DNA from: Streptomyces sp. NBC_00569
GTDB taxonomy: Bacteria > Actinomycetota > Actinomycetes > Streptomycetales > Streptomycetaceae
Direction of reading: 5' to 3'
DNA: 64,000 bases
Assembly (NCBI RefSeq): GCF_036345255.1
Contig: NZ_CP107783.1
Span: 2,418,001 to 2,482,000, forward strand
The translations under genes and the position numbers were made by a program. Positions 41,888 through 51,936 of this stretch are shown piece after piece. Below the pieces are notes generated by a model. It was not told where the DNA came from. It did not search any database and saw only the letters and a program-made list of their open reading frames with translations. How positions within the stretch are numbered: the stretch's first letter is position 1; every line of letters begins with the position of its first letter.

Positions 41888-42646
41888 ATGTCGCACACAC
41901 CGCCGCAGCTCACCCACTCGGTCACCGACGGCATCGCCACCCTCGTCATCGACCACGCCGCCAAACGGAACGCCATGACGGACGGCATGTGGCGCTCGCT
42001 GCCGCCGCTGCTCGCCCGGCTCGAGGCCGACCCGGCGGTGCGGGTGCTGGTGCTGACCGGGGCGGGCGGGACGTTCTGCGCGGGCGCCGACATCTCCACG
42101 CTCGGCGGCTCGGGGTCGCGGGCGCAGGAGCTCGCGGTCGCGGCCGAGGAGGCGCTCGCGGCCTTCGCCAAGCCGACGCTGGCCGCGGTGCGCGGGTACT
42201 GCGTGGGCGGCGGCTGCCAGCTGGCGGCGGCCTGCGACCTGCGGTTCGCCGCCGAGGACGCGCTGTTCGGGATCACCCCGTCGAAGCTGGGGATCGTCTA
42301 CCCGGCGGGCTCGACGCGCCGCCTCGCCTCCCTGGTGGGTCCCGCGACGGCCAAGTACCTGTTGTTCTCGGGCGAGTTGATCGGCACGGAGCGTGCCCTG
42401 CGGACCGGGCTCGTGGACGAGGTGCTCGCCGGGGACGAACTGGACAAGCGCGTCGGCGAGTTCGCTCGGATTCTCGGTGAGCGTTCGCAGCTGACGCAGG
42501 CCGCCGCGAAGGAGTTCGCCGAGGGGCGCGTGGACCGGGCCGCCCACTGGGCCGAGCAGGCGCGCGGAAGCGGCGACACCGCGGAGGGCGTCGCCGCGTT
42601 CCTGGAGCGCAGGAAGCCGCACTTCACGTGGACCACGTCAGGATGA
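41888..42646 (+). CDS. Enoyl-CoA hydratase/isomerase (crotonase) family protein
   Basis: 252 residues, crotonase fold. The CoA/oxyanion segment GTFCAGADIS and the second glycine loop YCVGGGCQLAAACDLRFAAED are intact. The two hydratase glutamates are not conserved: the first is Q111 (GGGCQ) and the second falls at S132 (TPSKLG). The reaction may therefore be an isomerase, hydrolase or other crotonase chemistry. ATG at 41888 lacks a Shine-Dalgarno sequence, while TTGATC (41849-41854) and GATAGC (41873-41878) form a promoter that would make a leaderless mRNA. The 3' end lies within an imperfect repeat. Confidence 0.9.
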   Translation: MSHTPPQLTHSVTDGIATLVIDHAAKRNAMTDGMWRSLPPLLARLEADPAVRVLVLTGAGGTFCAGADISTLGGSGSRAQELAVAAEEALAAFAKPTLAAVRGYCVGGGCQLAAACDLRFAAEDALFGITPSKLGIVYPAGSTRRLASLVGPATAKYLLFSGELIGTERALRTGLVDEVLAGDELDKRVGEFARILGERSQLTQAAAKEFAEGRVDRAAHWAEQARGSGDTAEGVAAFLERRKPHFTWTTSG

Positions 42647-42772
42647 AGCGGACCTCGTGGACCACCCCAGGGTGAAGGCGGCCTCCCGGACGCCCCTGGC
42701 CGGCCGGTCTCCCGGACCCCTCTCAGGGGTGAAGCCGGTCTCCCGGACTACTCCAGGATGAAGCGGCTCTCC
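42632..42772. repeat. Imperfect tandem repeats joining two convergent 3' ends
   Basis: Four degenerate copies, about 29-31 bp, of a unit containing CAGG(A/G)TGAAGC(C)GG and often TCTCCCGG start near 42632, 42661, 42716 and 42747. The first includes the crotonase stop and the last includes the DJ-1 protein's final codons. The pattern suggests repeated duplication of a gene end. Confidence 0.55.
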
Positions 42773-43383
42773 GCGCGGAACTTCTCGACGAGGTGCGCGG
42801 GGGCCTTCTCGGGCGAACCGGCGTCGTAGGGCGGCTGCGGGTCGTACTCGGTGAGCAGCTGCACGGCCTGCGCGTGCTCGTCGCCCGCGATCGTGCCGAC
42901 GAGGGTGAGGCCCATGTCGATGCCCGAGGAGACCCCGGCGGCGGTGACGTACTTGCCGTCGACGACGACCCGTTCGCCCGTCGGCTCGGCACCGAACTGC
43001 TTGAGGGTGTCGAGCGCCAGCCAGTGCGACGTCGCGCGGCGGCCGTCGAGCAGACCGGCCGCGGCGAGGAGCAGGGAACCCGTGCACACGGAGGTCGTCC
43101 AGGTGCTGGTGGTGTCGGCGGCGCGCAGCCAGTCGAGGAGCACCTCGTTGTCCATCTGCGCGCTCTGGCCCGGGCCTCCGGGGACGACCACGACGTCCGG
43201 GTCGGTCAGCTCCGACAGCGCCTTGTCGGCGGTGAGGGCGAGCCGTCCGGTGTCCGACCGCACGGGACCGGTGTGCTCGGCGACGAAGGTGAGTTCCGCG
43301 TCGGGCAGCCTGCCGAGCGTCTCGTAGGGGCCGACGGCGTCGAGCGCGGTGAAGCGGTCGAAGAGGACGATGGCGATCTTCAT
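42748..43383 (-). CDS. DJ-1/PfpI family protein
   Basis: 211 residues, type-1 glutamine-amidotransferase-like fold. The nucleophile elbow TSVCTGSLLLAAAG places the reactive cysteine at C100, and VVVPGGPGQS precedes it. The family includes isonitrile hydratases, glyoxalases and chaperones. Tandem arrangement with the downstream-oriented GlxA regulator (14 bp apart) suggests co-transcription. ATG at 43383 has AAAGG 6 nt upstream. Confidence 0.9.
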   Translation of the reverse strand: MKIAIVLFDRFTALDAVGPYETLGRLPDAELTFVAEHTGPVRSDTGRLALTADKALSELTDPDVVVVPGGPGQSAQMDNEVLLDWLRAADTTSTWTTSVCTGSLLLAAAGLLDGRRATSHWLALDTLKQFGAEPTGERVVVDGKYVTAAGVSSGIDMGLTLVGTIAGDEHAQAVQLLTEYDPQPPYDAGSPEKAPAHLVEKFRAESRFILE

Positions 43384-43397
43384 CAGGTGCCTTTCGG

Positions 43398-44405
43398 TCA
43401 GGATGTCCGGGATGCGGACGGGCGCCGGCCCGGTGATCGGGTTCCGGCTGCGCAAAAGCGGCGGCGGTACTCGGCCGGGGATGCGCCGAGCGTTCTGGCG
43501 AAGGCGCGGCGCATCGCTTCGGGGGTGCCGTAGCCACAGGCGCGGGATATCTCCTCGACACCGTCGGAGGTGTCCTCCAGGAGGCGGCGCGCCTGTTCGA
43601 GGCGGACCAGGTCGACGTACCGGCCCGGGGTCATGCCGGTCTCCGCCTGGAAGGCGCGGGCGAAGTGGCGTGGCGAGAGCCGGGCGCGGGAGGCGAGCGA
43701 CTCGACGGAGAGGTCGTCGTCGGGGTGCTCGGTGATCCAGTGCTGGACCTCGCGCAGCGGCTCGCGCCGGGCGGTCTGGGCGGAGAGCTGGGCGCTGAAC
43801 TGGGCCTGGTTTCCCGGGCGCCGCAGGAACACGACGAGGTGGCGGGCGACCGTCAGCGCGGTGTCGCGGCCGTGGTCCTCCTCGACGAGCGCGAGGGCGA
43901 GGTCGATGCCCGCGGTGACGCCGGCCGAGGTCGCCACGTTCCCGTCGCGTACGTAGATGGGGTCCGGGTCGACCTCGACGGCGGGGTGGTCGCGCGCGAG
44001 GCGGTCGCAGTACGCCCAGTGCGTGGTCACCCGGCGGCCGTCGAGCAGGCCCGCCTCGGCGAGCAGGATGGCGCCCGTGCAGACGGAGACGAGACGTCGT
44101 GCGCGCGGGCCGTGCTCCCGCAGCCAGGCGGTCAGGCGCGGATCCGGGCGGCGCGTGCCGCGGCCGCCGGGGACGAGGAGCGTGTGCGGCGCGGGCGCGT
44201 CGGCCAGTGCGTGGTCGGGGACGAGCGTGAGCCCGCTGGACGTGCGGACGGGACCGCCGTCGAGGGAGGCGGTGCGGATGCGGTACGTGTCCGCGGGGCG
44301 CGGCCCTTGGCAGAGCGCGGCGCCGGCGAAGACCTCTGCCGGGCCGGTCACGTCCAGGCTCTGGACCTCGTCGAACAACAGGATGAGCACGGTGCGGGCG
44401 GCCAT
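43398..44405 (-). CDS. GlxA-family AraC-type regulator with DJ-1-like sensor
   Basis: 335 residues. The N-terminal DJ-1/PfpI-like domain (SVCTGAILLAEAGLLDGRR) is joined to a C-terminal AraC HTH pair (about 230-325: LSVESLASRARLSPRHFARAF, ISRACGYGTPEAMRRAF). It is probably an activator of the adjacent DJ-1 gene. ATG at 44405; the ribosome-binding site is weak. Divergent from the SCO6745-family gene. Confidence 0.92.
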   Translation of the reverse strand: MAARTVLILLFDEVQSLDVTGPAEVFAGAALCQGPRPADTYRIRTASLDGGPVRTSSGLTLVPDHALADAPAPHTLLVPGGRGTRRPDPRLTAWLREHGPRARRLVSVCTGAILLAEAGLLDGRRVTTHWAYCDRLARDHPAVEVDPDPIYVRDGNVATSAGVTAGIDLALALVEEDHGRDTALTVARHLVVFLRRPGNQAQFSAQLSAQTARREPLREVQHWITEHPDDDLSVESLASRARLSPRHFARAFQAETGMTPGRYVDLVRLEQARRLLEDTSDGVEEISRACGYGTPEAMRRAFARTLGASPAEYRRRFCAAGTRSPGRRPSASRTS

Positions 44406-44564
44406 ACGGCCAGTCTTCGGGCACGGCACGGAGGCCGCAATGACGAGTACCCCACCATTCCTGCCATCGCGGGCCCGGCGCGGGGGAACGGTCCGGCGAC
44501 GGTTCGGCGAACGGTCCGCGACCCGCACGTTCCATCCGTACCAACCAGTCGGTAACGTACTCGC

Positions 44565-45440
44565 ATGACGACCTCCCCGGGTTCAGACCCCCGCGCCGCC
44601 CGCCGCTGTCACAACATGCTCAACCCGTTCCACTCGATGCACTACTTCTCGCCCGACCTGGGCAAGGAGCTGGGCGCCATCGGGATCACCCATCGCAGCG
44701 CGGCGTACTTCGCGGCCCGCGCGGCGGCGATGGGGGCCGTCGGCGCCGGGACCGTGACGGCGACGTTCTACAACTTCAAGCACGAACTCGTCGCCGAGCA
44801 CGTGCCCGCGGTGTGGGAGACGGCCTCCCCGGAGACGGTCCTCGCGGCACGTGCGCGTGCCGTCGACTCGACGCTGCGCAGGCTCCTCGGCGACGAGATC
44901 GTGACCTCCCCGGAAATGGCCGAGGCGGCCACTCTCGCGCTGCGCGCCACGGAGGCCTGCACCCGCCACGCCCGGCCGCTCTACGCCGGCCACGCCGACC
45001 TGCCGGTGCCCGAGGAGCCGCACCTCGCGTACTGGCACGCCGCGACCCTGTTGCGTGAGCACCGCGGCGACGGGCACCTGGCCGCGCTGCTCGCCGCCGA
45101 CCTCGACCCCGTCGAGGCGCTGGTGAGCCATGTGGCCACCGGCAAGGGCATGGCCCCGAAGTGGCTGCTCGCCACACGCGGCTGGACCCGCGAGGACTTC
45201 GACGCGGCCGCCGACCGTCTCCGGGAGCGCAAGGTGCTCGACGCGCAGGGCGAGTTGACCGACCTCGGGGTGGCGCTGCGCCGCGATCTGGAGGAGCAGA
45301 CCGACCGGCTCGACCGGGAGCCGTACGCGCACCTGGGCGAGGCGGGCGTGGCCCGGCTCACGGAGCTGGCGGGCGGTTTCATGGGCACCGCACTCGGCGC
45401 GGGCGCGTTCCCGGCCGACCTGATCGGCAAGGCCGCCTGA
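44565..45440 (+). CDS. SCO6745-family protein (HTH-like, function unknown)
   Basis: 291 residues of a family I recognise as that of S. coelicolor SCO6745. It starts with [22 protein letters not shown] and shows [21 protein letters not shown]. The region [24 protein letters not shown] resembles a winged helix or MarR-like C-terminus. ATG at 44565. No enzymatic motif is seen. It is conserved near the hopanoid/idi region in Streptomyces by my recollection. Function unknown. Confidence 0.8.
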   Translation: MTTSPGSDPRAARRCHNMLNPFHSMHYFSPDLGKELGAIGITHRSAAYFAARAAAMGAVGAGTVTATFYNFKHELVAEHVPAVWETASPETVLAARARAVDSTLRRLLGDEIVTSPEMAEAATLALRATEACTRHARPLYAGHADLPVPEEPHLAYWHAATLLREHRGDGHLAALLAADLDPVEALVSHVATGKGMAPKWLLATRGWTREDFDAAADRLRERKVLDAQGELTDLGVALRRDLEEQTDRLDREPYAHLGEAGVARLTELAGGFMGTALGAGAFPADLIGKAA

Positions 45441-45540
45441 AAGGCCACCCGGCGCCGGCAGGCCGGTGGGATGCCCCCCGTTGTCGGCGCCACCTGCCAC
45501 AATTGCCGCGCACCCTCAGTTGAGAAGGCGGTACGGCATC

Positions 45541-48030
45541 GTGGCAACACCCAGCGCAGGTCCCATCACGGGGTCCATCGAAGGCAGGATTGCCGAGGAG
45601 CTCGGCGTACGGGAGCGGCAGGTGAAGGCCGCCGTCGAGCTGCTCGACGGCGGTTCGACGGTCCCGTTCATCGCGCGCTACCGCAAGGAAGCGACCGAGA
45701 TGCTCGACGACGCGCAGCTGCGCACGCTCGAGGAGCGGCTGCGCTATCTGCGGGAGCTGGAGGAGCGGCGTGCGGCGGTCCTCGACTCGGTCAGGGAACA
45801 GGGCAAGCTGACCGACGAGTTGGCGGCGCAGATCATGGCCGCCGAGACCAAGGCGCGCCTCGAGGACATCTACCTGCCCTTCAAGCCGAAGCGCCGCACC
45901 AAGGCGCAGATCGCGCGTGAGGCAGGGCTCGAGCCGCTGGCGGACGGACTGCTCGGGGACCCCACGGTGGAACCGGCCGCCGCTGCGGCCGCGTTCGTCG
46001 ACGCCGACAAGGGCGTCGCGGACGCGCAGGCCGCGCTCGACGGCGCCCGTGCCATCCTCACCGAGCGCTTCTCCGAGGACGCCGACCTGATCGGCGAGCT
46101 GCGTGAGCGCATGTGGGGCCGGGGACAGCTGGCCGCCAAGGTCCGCGAGGGCAAGGAGGAGGCGGGCGCGAAGTTCGCCGACTACTTCGACTTCTCGGAG
46201 CCGTTCACCGCGCTGCCCTCCCACCGGATCCTCGCGATGCTCCGCGGCGAGAAGGAGGAGATCCTCGACCTGACCCTGGAGCCGGAGGAGCCGGGGGACG
46301 CGGCCGGTGGCCCGTCCTCGTACGAGCCGATCGTCGCGGACCGGTTCGGGATCAGGAACCAGGGGCGGCCCGGGGACAAGTGGCTGTCCGACACGGTGCG
46401 CTGGGCCTGGCGGACCCGCATCCTGGTGCACCTCGGCCTCGACCTGCGGCTGCGGCTGCGCACGGCGGCGGAGGACGAGGCCGTGCAGGTCTTCGCGGCG
46501 AACCTGCGGGATCTGCTGCTCGCCGCCCCGGCGGGCACGCGCGCGACGCTGGGCCTCGACCCCGGCTTCCGCACGGGCGTGAAGGTCGCGGTCGTCGACG
46601 CGACGGGCAAGGTCGTGGCGACGGACGTCATCCACCCGCACGTGCCCGCGAACCGGTGGGACGAGGCGCTGGCCAAGCTGGCCCGTCTCGCCCAGGAGCA
46701 CACGGTCGACCTGATCGCGATCGGCAACGGCACGGCGTCGCGCGAGACCGACAAGCTCGCCGGTGAACTGATCACCAAGCACCCGGAGTTGAACCTCACC
46801 AAGGTGATGGTGTCGGAGGCGGGCGCGTCGGTGTACTCGGCGTCGGCCTTCGCCTCGCAGGAGCTGCCCGACATGGACGTGTCGCTGCGCGGCGCCGTGT
46901 CGATCGCCCGCCGCCTCCAGGACCCGCTGGCCGAGCTGGTGAAGATCGACCCGAAGTCGATCGGTGTCGGCCAGTACCAGCACGACCTGTCCGAGGTGAA
47001 GCTGTCGCGCTCCCTGGACGCGGTCGTCGAGGACTGTGTGAACGGCGTGGGCGTGGACGTGAACACGGCGTCGGCTCCCCTGCTCGCCCGCGTGTCCGGC
47101 ATCGGCTCGGGCCTCGCCGAGAACATCGTGGCGCACCGCGACGCGAACGGCCCGTTCACGTCCCGCAAGGGCCTCAAGGACGTGTCCAGGCTGGGCCCGA
47201 AGGCGTACGAGCAGTGCGCGGGCTTCCTGCGCATCCGCGGCGGCGACGACCCGCTCGACGCGTCGTCCGTGCACCCGGAGGCGTACCCCGTGGTCCGGCG
47301 CATGGTGAAGACGACGGGCGGCGAGGTCGCGTCCCTGATCGGGAACGCGGCGGCGCTGCGTGCGCTGCGGCCGGCCGAGTTCGTGGACGACAAGTTCGGT
47401 CTGCCGACGGTGTCGGACATCCTGAAGGAGCTGGAGAAGCCGGGGCGTGACCCGCGTCCCGCCTTCAAGACGGCGACCTTCAAGGACGGCGTCGAGAAGA
47501 TCTCCGACCTGGCGTCCGGAATGGTCCTCGAGGGCGTCGTGACGAATGTGGCGGCGTTCGGCGCGTTCGTGGACGTCGGTGTGCACCAGGACGGGCTCGT
47601 GCATGTGTCCGCGATGTCGAAGACGTTCGTGAAGGACCCGCGGGACGTCGTGAAGCCCGGTGACATCGTCAAGGTGAAGGTCCTCGACGTCGACATCCCG
47701 CGCAAGCGGATCTCGCTGACGCTGCGCCTCGACGACGAGGCGGCGACGGGCGAGCCGGGTGCCGGTGGCGGGGCGGGTGCCGGTGGCGGTGGTGGCCGTC
47801 GCGAGCGTGGCGGCCGCCCGCCCCAGCAGCGAGGGCAGCAGCGCCAGGGCCAGGCACAGGGCGGTCAGGGCCAGGGCGGCCAGGGCCGACGCCAGCAGGG
47901 CCAGGGACAGGGACAGCGGCAGCAGTCCCAGGGACAGCGGCGTGGTGGCACCTCCGCGCCCGCGCCCGCGAACAGCGAGATGGCCGAAGCGCTGCGCCGC
48001 GCGGGCCTGCTCGACCCGAAGGGGCGCTGA
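45541..48030 (+). CDS. tex: Tex family RNA-binding protein
   Basis: 829 residues. Order: N-terminal helical domain, YqgF/RuvC-like fold ([20 protein letters not shown]), helix-hairpin-helix ([19 protein letters not shown], about 515-560), and a C-terminal S1 domain (about 661-730). Tex binds nucleic acids and acts in transcription or RNA metabolism. The tail (about 740-810) is very rich in Gly, Gln and Arg and is followed by the conserved end [16 protein letters not shown] at 45541 follows GAGAAGGCGG. A strong terminator follows. Confidence 0.95.
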   Translation: MATPSAGPITGSIEGRIAEELGVRERQVKAAVELLDGGSTVPFIARYRKEATEMLDDAQLRTLEERLRYLRELEERRAAVLDSVREQGKLTDELAAQIMAAETKARLEDIYLPFKPKRRTKAQIAREAGLEPLADGLLGDPTVEPAAAAAAFVDADKGVADAQAALDGARAILTERFSEDADLIGELRERMWGRGQLAAKVREGKEEAGAKFADYFDFSEPFTALPSHRILAMLRGEKEEILDLTLEPEEPGDAAGGPSSYEPIVADRFGIRNQGRPGDKWLSDTVRWAWRTRILVHLGLDLRLRLRTAAEDEAVQVFAANLRDLLLAAPAGTRATLGLDPGFRTGVKVAVVDATGKVVATDVIHPHVPANRWDEALAKLARLAQEHTVDLIAIGNGTASRETDKLAGELITKHPELNLTKVMVSEAGASVYSASAFASQELPDMDVSLRGAVSIARRLQDPLAELVKIDPKSIGVGQYQHDLSEVKLSRSLDAVVEDCVNGVGVDVNTASAPLLARVSGIGSGLAENIVAHRDANGPFTSRKGLKDVSRLGPKAYEQCAGFLRIRGGDDPLDASSVHPEAYPVVRRMVKTTGGEVASLIGNAAALRALRPAEFVDDKFGLPTVSDILKELEKPGRDPRPAFKTATFKDGVEKISDLASGMVLEGVVTNVAAFGAFVDVGVHQDGLVHVSAMSKTFVKDPRDVVKPGDIVKVKVLDVDIPRKRISLTLRLDDEAATGEPGAGGGAGAGGGGGRRERGGRPPQQRGQQRQGQAQGGQGQGGQGRRQQGQGQGQRQQSQGQRRGGTSAPAPANSEMAEALRRAGLLDPKGR

Positions 48031-48034
48031 CACA

Positions 48035-48071
48035 CCCGGGGCCGGTCACCCCACAGGTGACCGGCCCCGGG
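48035..48071. terminator. Bidirectional terminator between tex and the ABC-F gene
   Basis: 16-bp perfect arms (CCCGGGGCCGGTCACC and complement) around CCACA, between convergent genes. Confidence 0.85.
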
Positions 48072-48152
48072 CGTCACGCCGACGCGGGCGGCTCATGTCA
48101 GCCCCCCCACGTGTCGGCACACGCACCACACATCAGCCCACGCCGCAGAGCG

Positions 48153-49796
48153 TCAGACGGACAGCTCCGTCACCTTGCCGTCGGCGACCTCGAGGCGCCG
48201 CTGCGTCCTGACGGCGTCCAGCATGCGGCGGTCATGGGTGACGAGCAGGAGCGTCCCCTCGTACGAGTCGAGCGCCGACTCCAGCTGCTCGATGGCCGGC
48301 AGGTCGAGGTGGTTGGTCGGCTCGTCCAGGACGAGCAGATTGACGCCGCGGCCCTGCAGCAGCGCCAGCGCGGCGCGCGTGCGCTCACCCGGCGACAGCG
48401 TGGCCGCCGACCGCAGAACGTGATCGGCCTTCAGGCCGAACTTCGCGAGCAGCGTGCGCACGTCGGCCGGCTCGGTCTCCGGCACGGCCGCGCAGAACGC
48501 GTCGAGCAGCGACTCCGAGCCGTGGAACAGGGCACGCGCCTGGTCGACCTCGCCGACGACGACGCCGGAGCCGAGCGTCGCGTGCCCCGCGTCCAGAGGC
48601 ACCCGGCCGAGGAGCGCGCCGAGCAGCGTCGACTTCCCGGCGCCGTTGGCCCCGGTGATCGCGATGCGGTCGGCCCAGTCGATCTGGAGCGAGACCGGAC
48701 CGAGCGTGAAGTCGCCGCGCCGCACCTCCGCGTCGCGCACCGTGGCCACGACGGCGCCGGATCGCGGCGCCGCCGCGATCTCCATGCGCAGCTCCCACTC
48801 CTTGCGCGGCTCGTCCACGACGTCGAGGCGCTCGATCATGCGCTGCGTCTGCCGCGCCTTGGCCGCCTGCTTCTCGCTGGCCTCGCTGCGGAACTTGCGG
48901 CCGATCTTGTCGTTGTCCGTGGCCTTGCGGCGGGCGTTCTTGACGCCCTTGTCCATCCAGCCGCGCTGCATCTGGGCGCGGCCCTCCAGGGCCGCCTTCT
49001 TGTCCGCGTACTCGTCGAACTCGTCGCGGGCGTGGCGGCGGGCGACCTCGCGCTCCTCCAGGTAGGCCTCATATCCGCCGCCGTAGAGGTTGATCTCCTG
49101 CTGGGCGAGGTCGAGCTCCAGGACCTTGGTGACGGTGCGCGTCAGGAACTCACGGTCGTGGCTGACCACGACCGTGCCGGCGCGCAGCCCGCGCACGAAG
49201 GACTCCAGGCGTTCCAGACCGTCCAGGTCGAGGTCGTTGGTCGGCTCGTCGAGCAGGAACACGTCGTAGCGGGACAGCAGCAGCGAGGCGAGCCCCGCGC
49301 GCGCGGCCTGGCCGCCGGAGAGCGAGGTCATCGCCTGGTCGAGGCCGACGCCGAGGCCGAGGGAGCCGGTGATCTCCTCGGCGCGCTCGTCGAGGTCGGC
49401 GCCGCCGAGGTCGAGCCAGCGCTCCAGGCTGACGGAGTACGCGTCGTCGGCCCCCGGCGCCCCGTCGACGAGGGCCTGGGTGGCCTCGTCCATGGCGCGC
49501 TGTGCGGCGTCGACGCCGGTGCGCCGGGCGAGGAACTCGCGCACGGTCTCGCCGGGGCGGCGCTCCGGCTCCTGGGGCAGGTGCCCCACGGTCGCGCCGG
49601 GCGGCGAGAGCCGCAGCTCGCCCTGCTCAGGGGTGTCGAGGCCGGCGAGGAGTTTGAGGAGCGTGGACTTCCCCGCGCCGTTGGCGCCGACGAGCCCGAT
49701 CACGTCGCCGGGCGCGACCACGAGGTCGAGCCCGGAGAACAGGGACCGGTCGCCGTGCCCGGCGGCGAGGTTCTTGGCTACGAGAGTGGCAGTCAT
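48153..49796 (-). CDS. ABC-F family ATPase
   Basis: 547 residues, two ABC domains and no membrane segments. Walker A motifs (GANGAGKST at 37-45 and again in the second half), signatures SLSGGQAARAG and TLSPGERTRAA, and LLDEPTND/LDEPTNH are present. The inter-domain linker is charged (RKATDNDKIGRKFRSEASEK). ABC-F proteins act on the ribosome as translation factors or antibiotic-protection factors; housekeeping and resistance roles cannot be told apart here. ATG at 49796. Confidence 0.93.
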   Translation of the reverse strand: MTATLVAKNLAAGHGDRSLFSGLDLVVAPGDVIGLVGANGAGKSTLLKLLAGLDTPEQGELRLSPPGATVGHLPQEPERRPGETVREFLARRTGVDAAQRAMDEATQALVDGAPGADDAYSVSLERWLDLGGADLDERAEEITGSLGLGVGLDQAMTSLSGGQAARAGLASLLLSRYDVFLLDEPTNDLDLDGLERLESFVRGLRAGTVVVSHDREFLTRTVTKVLELDLAQQEINLYGGGYEAYLEEREVARRHARDEFDEYADKKAALEGRAQMQRGWMDKGVKNARRKATDNDKIGRKFRSEASEKQAAKARQTQRMIERLDVVDEPRKEWELRMEIAAAPRSGAVVATVRDAEVRRGDFTLGPVSLQIDWADRIAITGANGAGKSTLLGALLGRVPLDAGHATLGSGVVVGEVDQARALFHGSESLLDAFCAAVPETEPADVRTLLAKFGLKADHVLRSAATLSPGERTRAALALLQGRGVNLLVLDEPTNHLDLPAIEQLESALDSYEGTLLLVTHDRRMLDAVRTQRRLEVADGKVTELSV

Positions 49797-49865
49797 CAGA
49801 CCGCCGATTTTAGCGATCGGGCGGACCGCCCACGCCCGCCGCTCCCCGCCGGCGCAAGACCCCCC

Positions 49866-50885
49866 TCATCGGGTCATGGCCGCCACCAGCACGCTCCCCG
49901 TGGTGCGGGCCACGACGAACGACTCGCCCCTGGTCGCCTTCGGGTCGAGCGCGATGCGGTGGCGGCCCGGTTCGAGCACGGCGTCGAAGACGTCCTCGGC
50001 GTGGGTGCGGTAGAGCCGGTCGAGGCGGTACGCGGTGAGGCGCACCCGGCAGGCGGAGGCGACCTCCACGCCCGCCTCCCCGTCGGCGGCGACGAGACGG
50101 GTGAGGCGCCGCTGCGGAACGGCGCGGCGGTCCAGGGCGCTCTCTATCTGGGCGACGAGAAGCGGGATGATCGGGGCGAGCCCGTCCACGTACGCCACCT
50201 CGGCGCCCGCCCGCTCGAACTGTTCGCGCACCGCGGCCCGGTCGGACTCGCTGACGGCGCGCCCGAAGGCGACCGCGCCGTAGGTTCGCAGTTCCTCGGG
50301 CGGCACACCGGCCGCGTCCTGGGTGATCTCGGCGCCGATGCCGATGGTGCGCAGCGCGGCGGCGAGTTTGGCGAGGACGGCGACACGGGCCCCGATGAGC
50401 AGGACACGGCGGGCCGGCTCCGCCGCGCCGTCGAGCAGCGGTCGCAGGGCCTCGCGGTACGCGGCGCCGTGGAAGCGGAAGGGGCCCAGGCCGTGGTACC
50501 CGTTGAGTTCCAGGTCGGCTCGCTCCTCGGTCTGCCAGGCGAAGTCGCGCCAGATGACGTCGGGCCCGTCCGCCTCGATGACCGCGGTGACGGCCCCGCA
50601 TTCGAGGCCCTCGCACTCCGGGCACCCGTAGATGACGTAGCGGCCGCCGGGCAGCGGCGCGTCCGCTTCGAGGAGCAGGCTGCGGACGTGGGCCGTGAAG
50701 ATCGCCGGCGGGACGTCGGAGGCGAGCGGGGAGACGGCGTCGAGGTCGGAGAGCTGGAACAGCAGCGGCGAGCCGTTCACGATGAAGTCCAGGAACTCCC
50801 GGTGGACCTGGTAGTCCCCGTTCGTGAGAACTCCACCGGCGCGCATGGCCGGTGCCAGGCCGAAGGTCGCGTACTCGGCAGACAT
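49866..50885 (-). CDS. Unrecognised protein with N-terminal CPECEGLECG motif
   Basis: 339 residues. I do not recognise a characterised family; some relatives are labelled oxidoreductase. The first half has FLDFIVNGSPLLFQL and the cysteine cluster CPECEGLECGAV, a possible metal or zinc site. The middle (RVLLIGARVAVLAKLAAAL) looks like a Rossmann beta-alpha unit. The C-terminal part resembles a beta-sandwich (FDAVLEPGRHRIALDPKATRG). ATG at 50885. Divergent from the D-amino-acid-oxidase-like gene, 66 bp apart, so the promoter may be shared. Confidence 0.75.
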   Translation of the reverse strand: MSAEYATFGLAPAMRAGGVLTNGDYQVHREFLDFIVNGSPLLFQLSDLDAVSPLASDVPPAIFTAHVRSLLLEADAPLPGGRYVIYGCPECEGLECGAVTAVIEADGPDVIWRDFAWQTEERADLELNGYHGLGPFRFHGAAYREALRPLLDGAAEPARRVLLIGARVAVLAKLAAALRTIGIGAEITQDAAGVPPEELRTYGAVAFGRAVSESDRAAVREQFERAGAEVAYVDGLAPIIPLLVAQIESALDRRAVPQRRLTRLVAADGEAGVEVASACRVRLTAYRLDRLYRTHAEDVFDAVLEPGRHRIALDPKATRGESFVVARTTGSVLVAAMTR

Positions 50886-50951
50886 GTCCTGAGCATTCCC
50901 ACCCGAGACGTGATGTGAGCACGGCACGACGCATTCCGCTACGGTCCGTTC

Positions 50952-51911
50952 GTGGACAGTGACGCGAGCAGCGACGTGATCGTGGTCGGCGGCGGGGTCA
51001 TCGGCCTGACGACGGCTCTTGAACTCGTGGGCATGGGACGGCGCGTGCGGGTCTGGACGCGGGACCCCACGCCTCTGACGACGTCGGCGGTCGCGGGCGC
51101 GCTGTGGTGGCCGTACCGGATCGACCCGGTGGAGCGGGTGACCGACTGGTCGCTGCGCTCCCTGCGCGTGTACGAGGAGTTGGCAACGCGGCCCGGTACG
51201 GCGGGCGTGCGCATGGCGGAGGGCGTGCACGCCGACACCGTCCTCGACGGTCTGGGGCCGTGGGCGGACGGGGTGGCGGGGCTTCGTCCGGCGACCGCGA
51301 CGGAGTACGGGGGCGGCGCCGGCCTGTGGGCGCGGCTTCCGCTGGTCGACATGCCGGTGCACCTGGAGTGGCTGAAGGAGCGTTTTCTCGCGGCCGGCGG
51401 GCGCGTGGAGACGCGGGAGGTCTCGGACCTCGCGGAGGCGGGCGCGGCGGCTCCGGTCGTGGTGAACTGCACGGGCATCGGCGCCCGGACGCTCGTACCG
51501 GACGATTCGGTGCGCCCCCTGCGCGGGCAGCTCGTCCTCGTGGAGAACCCGGGCGTGGACACGTGGTTCACCGGTGGCGGCGACTCCCCCGACACCTCGA
51601 CGTACTTCTTTCCGCAGCCCGGCCGGCTGATCCTGGGCGGCACGGCCCAGGAGGACGACTGGTCGCTCGACCCCGATCCCGCCGTGGCGGAGGCGATCGT
51701 GGCGCGGTGCGCGGGGGTGCGGCCCGAGATCGCGGGGGCACGGGTCATCGGGCACCGGGTGGGTCTGCGGCCGACGCGGCCCGAGGTGCGGGTGGAGCGT
51801 GAACGGGCGTCGTGGGGCGGGGTGTTGGTCCACAACTACGGCCAGGGCGGGGCCGGTGTGACCGTCGCGTGGGGCTGCGCCCAGGAGGCGGCCGGGCTCG
51901 CCGTCTCCTGA
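50952..51911 (+). CDS. FAD-dependent D-amino-acid oxidase
   Basis: 319 residues, DAAO/DASPO-like. The FAD motif VVGGGVIGLTTALEL is at the N-terminus, and VGLRPTRPEVR and NYGQGGAGVTVAWG near the C-terminus match substrate-arginine and FAD-binding segments of D-amino acid oxidases. It would oxidise D-amino acids to 2-oxo acids, NH3 and H2O2 in the cytoplasm. GTG at 50952. The amino-acid- and peptide-related neighbours fit a nutritional role. No catalase is adjacent. Confidence 0.9.
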   Translation: MDSDASSDVIVVGGGVIGLTTALELVGMGRRVRVWTRDPTPLTTSAVAGALWWPYRIDPVERVTDWSLRSLRVYEELATRPGTAGVRMAEGVHADTVLDGLGPWADGVAGLRPATATEYGGGAGLWARLPLVDMPVHLEWLKERFLAAGGRVETREVSDLAEAGAAAPVVVNCTGIGARTLVPDDSVRPLRGQLVLVENPGVDTWFTGGGDSPDTSTYFFPQPGRLILGGTAQEDDWSLDPDPAVAEAIVARCAGVRPEIAGARVIGHRVGLRPTRPEVRVERERASWGGVLVHNYGQGGAGVTVAWGCAQEAAGLAVS

Positions 51912-51936
51912 GTGCCGCGACCGTACGGGCCGGGGG

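Noticed and set aside
45379..48033. Very long open frame antisense to tex
   Set aside because: Open only because of extreme G/C in third positions of tex on the other strand. The protein is Arg/His/Val-rich without domains; tex has complete conserved motifs.
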